Shown: positions 7,035 to 14,575 of the stretch, in pieces
Layout: each line of letters begins with the position of its first letter
Numbering within the stretch: the stretch's first letter is position 1
Assembly: GCA_937902115.1 (NCBI GenBank)
Contig: CALGSR010000509.1
Coordinates: 1-17,256 of the forward strand
Origin: an uncultured Bacillus sp.
Lineage (GTDB): Bacteria; Bacillota; Bacilli; Bacillales; Cytobacillaceae
Direction: 5' to 3'
DNA: 17,256 nucleotides
The notes under the pieces: generated by a model
What the model saw: only the letters and a program-made list of their open reading frames with translations
Database searches by the model: none
What the model was told of the DNA's origin: nothing
Made by a program: the position numbers and the translations under genes

Positions 7035-7688
7035 TTACTCCCCCTCCTTTCCATACTTTTCAATAAAGGCTTCAATATGATTGAATTCGTGGAACCTCTC
7101 TTCTAGTTCTTTACGCTTCCAATTCCACCACGCAATCTCCTCTAATTTGTTGGCTATCTCAAGAGGAAATCGCCTTTTTATCGGTTTTGCCGGCACACCT
7201 GCAACAATCATATAGGGCTCAACATCCTTCGTAACGACTGCACCACTCCCAATGACCGCACCGTTTCCCACTGTGACACCGGGCATAACTGTCACATTAT
7301 GACCAATCCATACATCATTTCCGATGGTCACTTTATGTAGTCTCCGCCATTCAAAAAAGTCATCATCATCGCCTTCTGCAAAACCGTAATTGGTTCTTCG
7401 ATAGGTGGCATGATGTTGCGTCACCCTCCACATTGGATGGTTGCCTGGATTCAATCTCACATTAGTAGCAATTGAACAAAATTTACCAATATCTGAGTAG
7501 ATAATTTGGCAATTTCCAGCCGTATAGCTGTAGTCACCAAACTTAGACTCTGACATGACGGTGTTGGGTCCCAGGTCCGTCCACATTCCCAATTCACTTT
7601 CCATCACTTTTGCTGTTTCATGGATCGTGGGAGCTATCCTTAAAACCTTTTTCTTTTTAGAATGATTGGTTATGAAAAAAGTTTCCAA
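7035..7688 (-). CDS. Hexapeptide-repeat (CatB/Vat-like) acetyltransferase of phosphonate operons
   Basis: Left-handed beta-helix acyltransferase of the xenobiotic acetyltransferase type, in the group often found in phn operons. The start is TTG at 7688 with AAGGAAGG 7 nt upstream; no ATG occurs until residue 29, inside the conserved region. The 217-residue protein has hexapeptide repeats at about 35-80 and again 118-160 (VTIGNDVWIGHNVTVMPGV). A loop with GNHPMW holds His84, which by family comparison is the likely catalytic base. The C-terminal pattern AGVPAKPIKRRFP leads to a helical tail rich in Trp and Glu. A plausible role is N-acetylation of aminoalkylphosphonates, as done by the unrelated PhnO in E. 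coli, but the substrate is not known from sequence. It lies 27 bases after phnM and touches phnL. Confidence 0.85.
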   Translation of the reverse strand: METFFITNHSKKKKVLRIAPTIHETAKVMESELGMWTDLGPNTVMSESKFGDYSYTAGNCQIIYSDIGKFCSIATNVRLNPGNHPMWRVTQHHATYRRTNYGFAEGDDDDFFEWRRLHKVTIGNDVWIGHNVTVMPGVTVGNGAVIGSGAVVTKDVEPYMIVAGVPAKPIKRRFPLEIANKLEEIAWWNWKRKELEERFHEFNHIEAFIEKYGKEGE

Positions 7689-7715
7689 GCGATTTCCTTC
7701 CTTTCTCCTTATCCA

Positions 7716-8900
7716 TTATCTTTGTGCAGCATTTTCGTATTGGTAATTGATTTCACAGGCCAGTTTTCCTTTTACAATGGACTTTTCAAGAACGGGTCTT
7801 TTTTCAAATTCACGAACAATTAACAAATCCGCATCTTTCCCGATTTCAATGGATCCCTTCTGTTTGTCAATATGTAACGCTTTTGCTGGATTAAGAGTAA
7901 CCATCTTCACCGCTTCGTGGATGCTCATGCCGTCATGGTATAAAAGGAATACTGCATGCAGCAATGAAGAAGGATAATAGTCTGAGCATAGAATATCGAC
8001 TAAACCATGTTCAATCGCATGTTTTGCCGATAAATTGTTGCTGTGTGATTTCCCTTGTAAGACATTTGGTGCCCCCATCACAACCGACATTCCTTTGTTC
8101 TTGGCAGCATAAGTCACTTCTAACTCGGTGGGAAATTCACTAATCACTGCACCCCAATCATAAACCATATTTATTTTCTCAATGCTATCATCATCATGTG
8201 AAGCAAGTGGAATTTTATGTATATGGGCAAGATCCGCTAGTGCCCGTAATGTTGACTCATCTACCTGCTTTCTATTTTTTCCTTCTTCTATATGTTTTAA
8301 CGCATCCTCTTCCGTATAGTGACGATGTTCAATCAACGTTTTCATATGGTTCTCAATATCCCTAAATTGTCCTTGTCCTGGTGTGTGATCCATAAATGAA
8401 ATTTGATCAATTAACTGATTTCTTAAAAGGTCCGATACAAAAGGAACACCGTCAAGATAGGTAATTTCATAGCGAAGATGGATTTTATGTGAAATCAGGT
8501 ACTGCTGTTCCCTCAACTTGGAAATTCCCTCAATAATATAACGAATCGTCTCATCTCTCCGCACCCATTTTTTAGTGGAATTATCTCTGAGTGATAAAGA
8601 ATGGTAAATGGTCGTAATTCCCTCTGAAATGAGTTTTTTTTCCAATTCATAGAAAGATAGTTCAATCGGAAATTGACTCGTCGGCCTTGGCTGCATTTCC
8701 ATTTCAATCGCATCGCTATGTGAATCTATTAAACCAGGGATGATCCAAGCGCCTTTCGCATCGATATCATTCTCGCTTCTGCTGTGAAAAGATGGCTCGA
8801 TTCCCTTGATTTTATTCCCCTCTATGATTAACGTTTGATTTTCAACCACCCCATGAGGCGTTACCAGTTTTCCATTATGAATTCTATTTACTTGTGTCAT
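7716..8900 (-). CDS. phnM: Alpha-D-ribose 1-methylphosphonate 5-triphosphate diphosphatase PhnM (copy 2)
   Basis: Amidohydrolase that converts ribose 1-phosphonate 5-triphosphate into the 5-monophosphate and pyrophosphate, supplying the PhnJ substrate. ATG at 8900 has AGAGGGGA upstream with 8 nt spacing. The 394-residue protein carries the HxD pair His61/Asp63 in PGLIDSHSDAIE, plus MDHTPGQGQ, ASHDDDS, VVMGAPN, SHSNN and CSDYYPSSLL in the same order as the copy at 2508-3698. The two copies align along their whole length without large gaps and differ mostly in the middle helical part. Being inside the C-P lyase operon, this one is the more certain pathway enzyme. A 90-base gap separates it from phnK, the largest gap inside the operon, in which no clear promoter was found. 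Confidence 0.93.
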   Translation of the reverse strand: MTQVNRIHNGKLVTPHGVVENQTLIIEGNKIKGIEPSFHSRSENDIDAKGAWIIPGLIDSHSDAIEMEMQPRPTSQFPIELSFYELEKKLISEGITTIYHSLSLRDNSTKKWVRRDETIRYIIEGISKLREQQYLISHKIHLRYEITYLDGVPFVSDLLRNQLIDQISFMDHTPGQGQFRDIENHMKTLIEHRHYTEEDALKHIEEGKNRKQVDESTLRALADLAHIHKIPLASHDDDSIEKINMVYDWGAVISEFPTELEVTYAAKNKGMSVVMGAPNVLQGKSHSNNLSAKHAIEHGLVDILCSDYYPSSLLHAVFLLYHDGMSIHEAVKMVTLNPAKALHIDKQKGSIEIGKDADLLIVREFEKRPVLEKSIVKGKLACEINYQYENAAQR

Positions 8901-8990
8901 ATATTTAATCCCCTCTGCCCATATAAATTTTACCGATTCCTTTCATCATCACGGGAAGCCTGCTAAATCCCTGTAAATGAAAGTTTTACC

Positions 8991-9872
8991 CTATAACATG
9001 GAATGAACCAGCAGCTGTGTATAAGGATGTTGCGGATCTTCTAAAATTTGATCAGTTAATCCTTGTTCGATGATTTTTCCTTGTTTCATGACAATGGTAC
9101 GATCTGCGAGCATGCGAATCACACCTAAATCATGCGATACAACGATTATTGCCACTTTTAGCTGTTGTTGAATACTGCGAATTAAATCTAGTACCTTCGC
9201 TTGAACAGATAAATCCAGACCAGTTGTCACTTCATCCAATAAAAGTAATGGCGGGTTGTTCGCAAGCGCCTTGGCAATTTGCACCCTTTGCTGCATCCCA
9301 CCACTGAAATTTTTAGGAAGCTCATTCATTCTTAGTAATGGAATTTCCAATTGTTCCAGTAATTCCGATGACCTTCCGCGGATTTTTTTGACATGATAGT
9401 TTCCAGCTGCAATTAATTTCTCTGCAACATTGGCTCCACTAGAATAATTCATCCGTAATCCAAGCCAGGGGTTTTGGTACACCATTCCCATTTTAAAATT
9501 GCGAATATCCCTTTTTTGCTGGGCAGAGACTTGAAAAATATTTATCCCGTCTCCTCTATAGGGAACTAGTTTTGCTGAGCCAGAAGTGACTTCTTCATCA
9601 AAATATAAACATTTGACCAAAGTACTTTTCCCAGAGCCGCTTTCACCTACAACCCCTAAAATTTCTCCTTCATAAAGTTCAAAAGAGACATCTCTGCAAG
9701 CCCAAATGGTACCGCATTTGGGACAACGATTTTCCTGATAGTCAGCGTAGGAGTCACTTAAACAAAAAGTACAGCCTTTTCCATATTTTTTCGATAAATT
9801 CTCTACCTCCAAAATGGGCTGTTCATCTTCCAGAAAGCTGTGCCGTGTCGTTTCCACTGCTCCGATTTTCAT
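8991..9872 (-). CDS. phnK: C-P lyase accessory ATPase PhnK with Cys-rich insertion
   Basis: ABC-type ATPase that docks on the PhnGHIJ core and is needed for phosphonate breakdown. The ATG overlaps the phnJ stop (ATGA). The 293-residue protein is longer than E. coli PhnK (about 252). Walker A is GESGSGKST (76-84), the Q-loop YQNPWLGLR (132-140), the signature FSGGMQQ (189-195), Walker B LLLLDE (209-214) and the switch His247 in VVSHD. The C-terminal DPQHPYTQLLV is typical of PhnK. The extra length comes from a longer N terminus and from an insertion with Cys34, Cys37, Cys50 and Cys53 (CTFC and CPKC), placed before the DVSFEL strand, which looks like a small zinc ribbon. The stop is TAG at 8991. 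Confidence 0.93.
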   Translation of the reverse strand: MKIGAVETTRHSFLEDEQPILEVENLSKKYGKGCTFCLSDSYADYQENRCPKCGTIWACRDVSFELYEGEILGVVGESGSGKSTLVKCLYFDEEVTSGSAKLVPYRGDGINIFQVSAQQKRDIRNFKMGMVYQNPWLGLRMNYSSGANVAEKLIAAGNYHVKKIRGRSSELLEQLEIPLLRMNELPKNFSGGMQQRVQIAKALANNPPLLLLDEVTTGLDLSVQAKVLDLIRSIQQQLKVAIIVVSHDLGVIRMLADRTIVMKQGKIIEQGLTDQILEDPQHPYTQLLVHSML

Positions 9873-10744
9873 ACACGTTCACTTCCATTCAGCTGTCTTT
9901 TATAGCAATAGCCAGTATCTGAACATTGATAATATTTTTCACCGGTTTCACTGTTAAAGATTTCGTCCAAGAATACATTTTCGCTTCCACATAAATGACA
10001 CTCTTTCCCAGTAAAGTTTTCGATTTCAAAAGGATAATCTTCAAATTCTAACGGTTTGACATCCGTAAAGGGAGGGATGGCATAGATTTTCTTTTCCCTT
10101 CCAGCCCCAAAAAGATAAAGACCCTTCGCTTGGTGCAGCTTAGTTACATCCCATCTTGGAATGGGGCTCGGACTAAAGATATAGCGATGATGAACCATAC
10201 ACGGGTAACTTGCACCGATAGTAATTTCATCCCATTGCACAATATCCTCATACAAACGAAGCCAAATCCCGCTGTAATCCTTTTCCGCATGTAGTCGTTT
10301 CGTCTTCGCTTCTTTTCGTTCAACTTTTCTCAGTGGTTCTGGTTGTGGAACTTGTAGGACAAGAATTTGATCATCCCGTAAAGGTTCTTCAGGAATCCGG
10401 TGCCGTGATTGAATAATCGTAGCTTCTGCCGTATCACTCGTACCTTCTATTCCACTGCTTTGTTCTACTAGATTTCGAATGTTAACCGCATTAACACTGT
10501 CATCATGACCCTGGTCGATGACTTTCAAGCAATCATCTTGACCCAGGATTGATAAGGTAATTTGTAATCCTCCTGTTCCCCAGCCTCTAGCAATCGGTAA
10601 TTCCCTAGAAGCAAATGGAACTTGATAGCCAGGAATCGAAATCGCTTTTAAAATCGTTCTTCTAATCTCCCGCTTCGATCCTTCATCGAGAAAAGCAAAA
10701 TTATATTCTTGTGTGCTGAATTGGTTTTCCTGAATCTTTTCCAT
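9869..10744 (-). CDS. phnJ: Carbon-phosphorus lyase radical-SAM subunit PhnJ
   Basis: The enzyme that breaks the C-P bond of ribose 1-phosphonate 5-phosphate, giving the alkane and the 1,2-cyclic phosphate, using an Fe-S cluster and S-adenosylmethionine. ATG at 10744 has AGGAGG with 9 nt spacing. The 291-residue protein matches E. coli PhnJ with an offset of about 7-8. IPGYQVPF contains Gly39 (E. coli Gly32, the glycyl-radical residue). GWGTGG, KVIDQGHDD and FGAGREKKIYAIPPFTDV follow. Cys249, Cys252, Cys274 and Cys280 (CHLC, then CSDTGYC) correspond to E. coli Cys241, Cys244, Cys266 and catalytic Cys272, so all key residues are present. It starts inside the last 44 bases of phnI and overlaps phnK by 4 bases. 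Confidence 0.96.
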   Translation of the reverse strand: MEKIQENQFSTQEYNFAFLDEGSKREIRRTILKAISIPGYQVPFASRELPIARGWGTGGLQITLSILGQDDCLKVIDQGHDDSVNAVNIRNLVEQSSGIEGTSDTAEATIIQSRHRIPEEPLRDDQILVLQVPQPEPLRKVERKEAKTKRLHAEKDYSGIWLRLYEDIVQWDEITIGASYPCMVHHRYIFSPSPIPRWDVTKLHQAKGLYLFGAGREKKIYAIPPFTDVKPLEFEDYPFEIENFTGKECHLCGSENVFLDEIFNSETGEKYYQCSDTGYCYKRQLNGSERV

Positions 10745-11855
10745 TCTCTGGTTCCTCCTTTTGACTTTCCCTTTTTTCCCTCGCCTGCCGAATTCGATCC
10801 AATTTAGATTGGAAGGTAATATAGTGAGGTAGTTTCAAATGGGAAACAAAACCATAGGATTCAATGCTATCAATATGAAGCAGTACATACTCTTCATCCT
10901 GTGCAGGTCCCAAACCTTGAGTCTCCAGACTTCTTTCCAGGATAGCCATCGCAATGGCTTTTACTTCATTTTGGCCGAAAGTTAACCCATAACCGACAGA
11001 AAATTGCACATCCTGATCATCCTCTTTTCCTTTTGAAAAAGAATTGATGGTTTCCACCTCAGTCATCATCACTTCCCCGATATAGATTGATTCCTCCCCA
11101 TCTTTGGCAAATGGATACGGGATGGTGACTTCGGCATGACCCACTCTTAATTCCCCAATCGTTGGATGGACTCCGCCATACCCGCGCATCGCACTATAGG
11201 CAATGGCCGTCATGGCTCCCGTCTCCCCTCTTGATAGAATTTGAAGCTTTGCCGAGGCTGGGAGTGGAAAGGTTAACTTTTCACGCGTAATATCAAAAGG
11301 TTCTTCTTCCACATCAGAAGTGCTGTCATTCGCAATTAATCCTTCTTCTCTCAATAAATCAGTTACCTTTTCAAAAGTAGGAACAGAATCAAGCTCCGCT
11401 GTCGATAATTCAAATTCTTTCAGGAAGGTTTCTAAGTCTTCGCGATTTTCATTCTTTAATTGAAAATTCAGTAATCTGTGCGTATAATCTACGGTTGGTC
11501 CAAGAAGCTGTCCCCCAGGAATATCCTTAAAGGAAGATGAGATTCTTCGGATCATCCTCATATGTCGAACATCAATGACATGTGAATAATAGTTTCTTGG
11601 CAATGTGGACCGATAAGCTCTCAGCAAAAATGCTGCTTCAAATGGATCTCCTTCCGCCTGCTTTAATGCAAGTGCTGCGTACTCTGGTGCATACAACCCG
11701 CCTTCTCCCATAATCCGATCGATGAGGTGGCGCATTTGTTTTTCAATAAGCTTTACATCCAACACTTCGGTACTTTCCTTGGTTCTAAAGGCCTCAATTA
11801 GCTTTTGAGAATGCTCGATGGCCTGCTTTCCACCAGTTACAGCCACATATCCCAT
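10701..11855 (-). CDS. phnI: C-P lyase core subunit PhnI
   Basis: Nucleosidase-like subunit of the C-P lyase core; with PhnG, PhnH and PhnL it displaces adenine from ATP by the phosphonate. ATG at 11855 has AGGAGG 7 nt upstream. The 384-residue protein is somewhat longer than E. coli PhnI (about 354), mainly through a charged C-terminal tail (about 355-384, rich in Arg, Lys and Glu) that lies over the phnJ start. Family-typical segments include MGYVAVTGGKQAI at the N terminus, PGGQLLGPTVDYTHRLLNF (about 115-133), GAMTAIAYSAMRGYGGVHPT and GELRVGHAEV. It starts 4 bases after phnH ends and overlaps phnJ by 44 bases. Confidence 0.95.
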   Translation of the reverse strand: MGYVAVTGGKQAIEHSQKLIEAFRTKESTEVLDVKLIEKQMRHLIDRIMGEGGLYAPEYAALALKQAEGDPFEAAFLLRAYRSTLPRNYYSHVIDVRHMRMIRRISSSFKDIPGGQLLGPTVDYTHRLLNFQLKNENREDLETFLKEFELSTAELDSVPTFEKVTDLLREEGLIANDSTSDVEEEPFDITREKLTFPLPASAKLQILSRGETGAMTAIAYSAMRGYGGVHPTIGELRVGHAEVTIPYPFAKDGEESIYIGEVMMTEVETINSFSKGKEDDQDVQFSVGYGLTFGQNEVKAIAMAILERSLETQGLGPAQDEEYVLLHIDSIESYGFVSHLKLPHYITFQSKLDRIRQAREKRESQKEEPENGKDSGKPIQHTRI

Positions 11856-11859
11856 AATA

Positions 11860-12486
11860 TTACCTCCTCTCTATTACTGTCGTTCTTGACAAACATAATA
11901 AATCGCCATCTTCACTCACCAGATACATATCGACACCAAGCGGGTACTCTGCGTTCGTTTTTTCCCGCTCTTCAATCCAAACTTCACTTGCTCCGCTCAG
12001 ATAACAAATATTCGTTGTTTCAATCCCTGGCCCTTTTAAATGAAGTTCTAGTCCATTGTTATCTATTTTCTCTGTACTTATTTTCTTTACGGATAGAACA
12101 ATTGTGGCGCTTTGATGCGGATTTAATAAGGTTCCCCTTTTGACAGAAGACATGAATTGTTTAATTTCCACTTCACTTAAATGTTTATCAACAAACAAAT
12201 AATCTGCCTTTTCAATGTCAACGGATTTACTCATTGTGTTCCATTGGATATATTCTTCAATCTCCTGTTGTTGCTCGGCTAGCACCGAAAAGTTGGTTTC
12301 TGCATCGATTAAGGTAAAAATTATCCCTGTAAGCCCACTTGAAAAGCTAGGTGGATTATTAATTTTTTTACATACCGTTCCAATGTTGTTTATTTTCCCA
12401 GGTCGAGCCACCGAATCTTCTAACATACGAAAAATGATTTGTGTATCAAATACTTTATGAAAATCTTCTTCATTAACTTTTTGCAT
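11860..12486 (-). CDS. phnH: C-P lyase core subunit PhnH
   Basis: Subunit of the PhnG2H2I2J2 core with a PLP-transferase-like fold but no known catalytic role of its own. The start is placed at 12486, where GGAGG lies 6 nt upstream; an in-frame ATG at 12507 lies before that site. The 208-residue protein is close to E. coli PhnH (about 194). Recognisable segments are FRMLEDSVARPGKINNIG (near residues 20-37), LTGIIFTLIDAETNF, DYLFVD and GTLLNPHQSATIVLSV, and LKGPGIETTN, which matches the conserved GPGI motif. It overlaps the end of phnG by 14 bases and is followed by phnI after 4 bases. Confidence 0.92.
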   Translation of the reverse strand: MQKVNEEDFHKVFDTQIIFRMLEDSVARPGKINNIGTVCKKINNPPSFSSGLTGIIFTLIDAETNFSVLAEQQQEIEEYIQWNTMSKSVDIEKADYLFVDKHLSEVEIKQFMSSVKRGTLLNPHQSATIVLSVKKISTEKIDNNGLELHLKGPGIETTNICYLSGASEVWIEEREKTNAEYPLGVDMYLVSEDGDLLCLSRTTVIERR

Positions 12487-12910
12487 GAAAATCCTCCATA
12501 GTATCAAAGCTTACTTTTGATTGAGCCACAAGGCCTGATTCCTTCTGGTGACTTAGCCTAATTCTTTGTTCTTCCTCTTCTAAAATAGACACCCACCCAG
12601 CTGTTTCAGGCAGTTCCGCATTAAAGGCAGCATCTACAATTGCGAGTTGATAGGCATTGTCTGGTCTTTCACCCATAATGACACCCAATCCATAGTAACT
12701 ATTGATAGAAACTTTACATTCGGTTACTAACACCTCTCCAGAATAGAATGGCTGTTTTGTGACGGAGTTTTGCGACTTCATCATCACTAAGCTCTTCTCA
12801 GGCCCACTATCAATAGTTATGTCATAACTCTTTTCAATCTCATCAGCTAATTGTGCTAAAAGATTTGGGTTCCCCTCTATTAGAATTTTCGTTAAGCGTA
12901 ATTTTTCCAA
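12473..12910 (-). CDS. phnG: C-P lyase core subunit PhnG
   Basis: Small subunit of the C-P lyase core complex, required with PhnI for attachment of phosphonate to ribose. The start is uncertain. An ATG at 12928 has no ribosome binding site, whereas the TTG at 12910 (six codons later) follows GAGGGGTG with about 8 nt spacing, so the TTG is preferred. The product is then 145 residues, close to E. coli PhnG (150). The segment FYSGEVLVTECKV, followed by GLGVIMGERPDNAYQLAIVDAAFNA, is the PhnG hallmark. It lies just after the second permease gene and overlaps phnH by 14 bases. Confidence is high for identity and moderate for the start. Confidence 0.9.
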   Translation of the reverse strand: MEKLRLTKILIEGNPNLLAQLADEIEKSYDITIDSGPEKSLVMMKSQNSVTKQPFYSGEVLVTECKVSINSYYGLGVIMGERPDNAYQLAIVDAAFNAELPETAGWVSILEEEEQRIRLSHQKESGLVAQSKVSFDTMEDFHAKS

Positions 12911-12936
12911 AATATCAACACCCCTCATCTTATTTT

Positions 12937-13770
12937 TTACATTTTTGTCTTAAAGCGGTTACTCAACATTTCAAAGGAGAAAATCATAATAAAAATCACA
13001 AAGGCAATAAATAAAGCTTGGTCAAAATGATAGCCTCTCATCGCACGAGATAGTTCCCAGCCAATGCCTCCGGCTCCGACTAAACCAAGAATGGTCGATT
13101 CACCGATATCAATTTCCAGACGCAGGAATGACCAGGATACGAGTGCCGTAAATACGGTCGGAATCACACCTTGAGCGATGATTTGAAACTGTGAAGCTCC
13201 TGTGGCTCTTAAGGCTTCGATCTTTCCGTTATCCATTTCCTCAACCGATTGCGCGAATGCTTTAATTAACATGCCAAGACTATGGACGGCGATCGCCAAA
13301 ACACCTGGAAGTGGTCCAAGTCCGACTGCCACGATAAAAATCAAAGCCCAGACAATGGTTGGAATGACACGCATTAAGGTCGCAAACCCTTTTATAATGA
13401 AAGATACAGATTTATGAGGAGTCAAATTTTCAGCCGCTAAAAACCCTAAAAAGATAGACACAATAATGGCAATGACTGTTCCTAAAATCCCAACTTGCAA
13501 CGATTCAACTGCTGCTGGTAAAATATAACGCCAATCACTCACATCAGGAGGAAACATTTTACCGATCATCGAAAAAAACTCAGCTGTCCCTGCTATTAAT
13601 CGACTATATTCAATGTTTAGCTGCGATATACTAAAGATAAAGAATAGCCCGCTGAATAGAAGGACACCCATTAAAAATGGATCTTTTTTCGGTTTTTTAA
13701 TTGGGGTAATATTAGAGGAACTTTTCCGTTTGGGCCAATCATCGAATGCAAGATTTTGTCGGTTGCTCAT
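12937..13770 (-). CDS. phnE: Phosphonate ABC transporter permease PhnE (second of the pair)
   Basis: Membrane subunit of the minus-strand phosphonate importer. Start 13770 overlaps the stop of the other permease (ATGA) and has AGGGAGA 7-8 nt upstream; an in-frame ATG at 13812 lies well inside that gene. The 277-residue protein has a hydrophilic, lysine-rich N terminus of about 30 residues, then membrane segments near 34-54, 87-112, 127-155, 200-215 and 250-270. The EAA-like loop reads EEMDNGKIEALRATGAS, followed by the GLVGAGGIGWEL segment. With the adjoining permease it probably forms a heterodimeric channel. It leads directly into phnG, tying import to the lyase genes. Confidence 0.92.
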   Translation of the reverse strand: MSNRQNLAFDDWPKRKSSSNITPIKKPKKDPFLMGVLLFSGLFFIFSISQLNIEYSRLIAGTAEFFSMIGKMFPPDVSDWRYILPAAVESLQVGILGTVIAIIVSIFLGFLAAENLTPHKSVSFIIKGFATLMRVIPTIVWALIFIVAVGLGPLPGVLAIAVHSLGMLIKAFAQSVEEMDNGKIEALRATGASQFQIIAQGVIPTVFTALVSWSFLRLEIDIGESTILGLVGAGGIGWELSRAMRGYHFDQALFIAFVIFIMIFSFEMLSNRFKTKM

Positions 13771-14552
13771 ATGATCTTCTCCCTTATTTTTCGTGTTAAC
13801 AGTTCGGTACATAGAATGAGTACAAGGACAAGCAGGATAGCCATGCTGACTTCCTTGTATTGAAAAAGCTTGATGCTTTTTTGGATCGCGAAGCCAATAC
13901 CCCCTCCGCCAACCATGCCAATAATGGTGGATGCACGGATATTTAATTCCAATTTATAGAGGGACCAAGCAATAAACCCAGGGAAAAATTGTGGAAAGAC
14001 ACCTTGCATGAGTATTTGAAAATAATTGGCACCTGATGATTTTAATGCTTCAATTTTCGCAGGATCAATTTCTTCAAGGCTGTCTGCAAAAACTCGTGTT
14101 AAAAAACCCACCGAGGAAATAATTAAGGATAGTGTGCCGACAGTCGTTCCAATACCGTAGGCGGCTACTAGGATAAGTGCCCAAATCAAGCCTGGAATGT
14201 TACGTAAAATGGAGGTAGATGCTCGGACGACCATTTGGACAAGCGGATGTGGCGTCGTCGTTGTTGCGGCAAGAAAGGCTAAAAACAATGATATGAAGGC
14301 CCCGATCACCATTGCCACAAATCCCATATAGACTGTTTCTAACAGTGCTCCTATTAAACTGACGCTCGCTGCTGGGTCTGGCGGAAGCAAATCAAGAAAA
14401 ATAAATTTCGTAATTAATCCGGTTCCCGCAAATACCTCATAAAAGGTAAAATCTGTTCCGATTGCTGACCAAATGGTTAAGGCGATAATTAAGATGACAA
14501 TTCCCCATGCTTGCAGCTTTTTTTCCTTTTTAACAATTTCTAACTTTTCCAA
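13767..14552 (-). CDS. phnE: Phosphonate ABC transporter permease PhnE (first of the pair)
   Basis: Membrane subunit of the minus-strand phosphonate importer. The start is TTG at 14552, with AGGAGTG about 10 nt upstream; no in-frame ATG or GTG fits better. The 261-residue protein has an N-terminal membrane segment (about 15-31) and further hydrophobic stretches near 65-95, 110-145, 185-200 and 237-253. The coupling loop EEIDPAKIEALKSSGAN is EAA-like, followed by GMVGGGGIGFAI, the PhnE-typical glycine segment. It follows phnC by 23 bases and overlaps the next permease by 4 bases. The two permeases are clearly paralogous but diverged, so this is an old duplication. Confidence 0.92.
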   Translation of the reverse strand: MEKLEIVKKEKKLQAWGIVILIIALTIWSAIGTDFTFYEVFAGTGLITKFIFLDLLPPDPAASVSLIGALLETVYMGFVAMVIGAFISLFLAFLAATTTTPHPLVQMVVRASTSILRNIPGLIWALILVAAYGIGTTVGTLSLIISSVGFLTRVFADSLEEIDPAKIEALKSSGANYFQILMQGVFPQFFPGFIAWSLYKLELNIRASTIIGMVGGGGIGFAIQKSIKLFQYKEVSMAILLVLVLILCTELLTRKIREKII

Positions 14553-14575
14553 TTTTTCAACACACTCCTAAAAAA

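Noticed and set aside
8905..8949. Possible 14-residue leader peptide frame on the minus strand, ending 4 bases before phnM (copy 2).
   Set aside because: There is no ribosome binding site before its ATG, the peptide has no attenuation-type codon run, and a frame this short is expected by chance.
8901..8990. Internal promoter in the 90-base gap between phnK and phnM.
   Set aside because: A TTTACA is present on the minus strand, but no -10 hexamer lies at a usable distance before the phnM start.
11805..12143. A 112-residue open frame on the plus strand.
   Set aside because: It lies opposite phnI and phnH, has no ribosome binding site or recognisable domain, and reads as the complement of well-supported genes.
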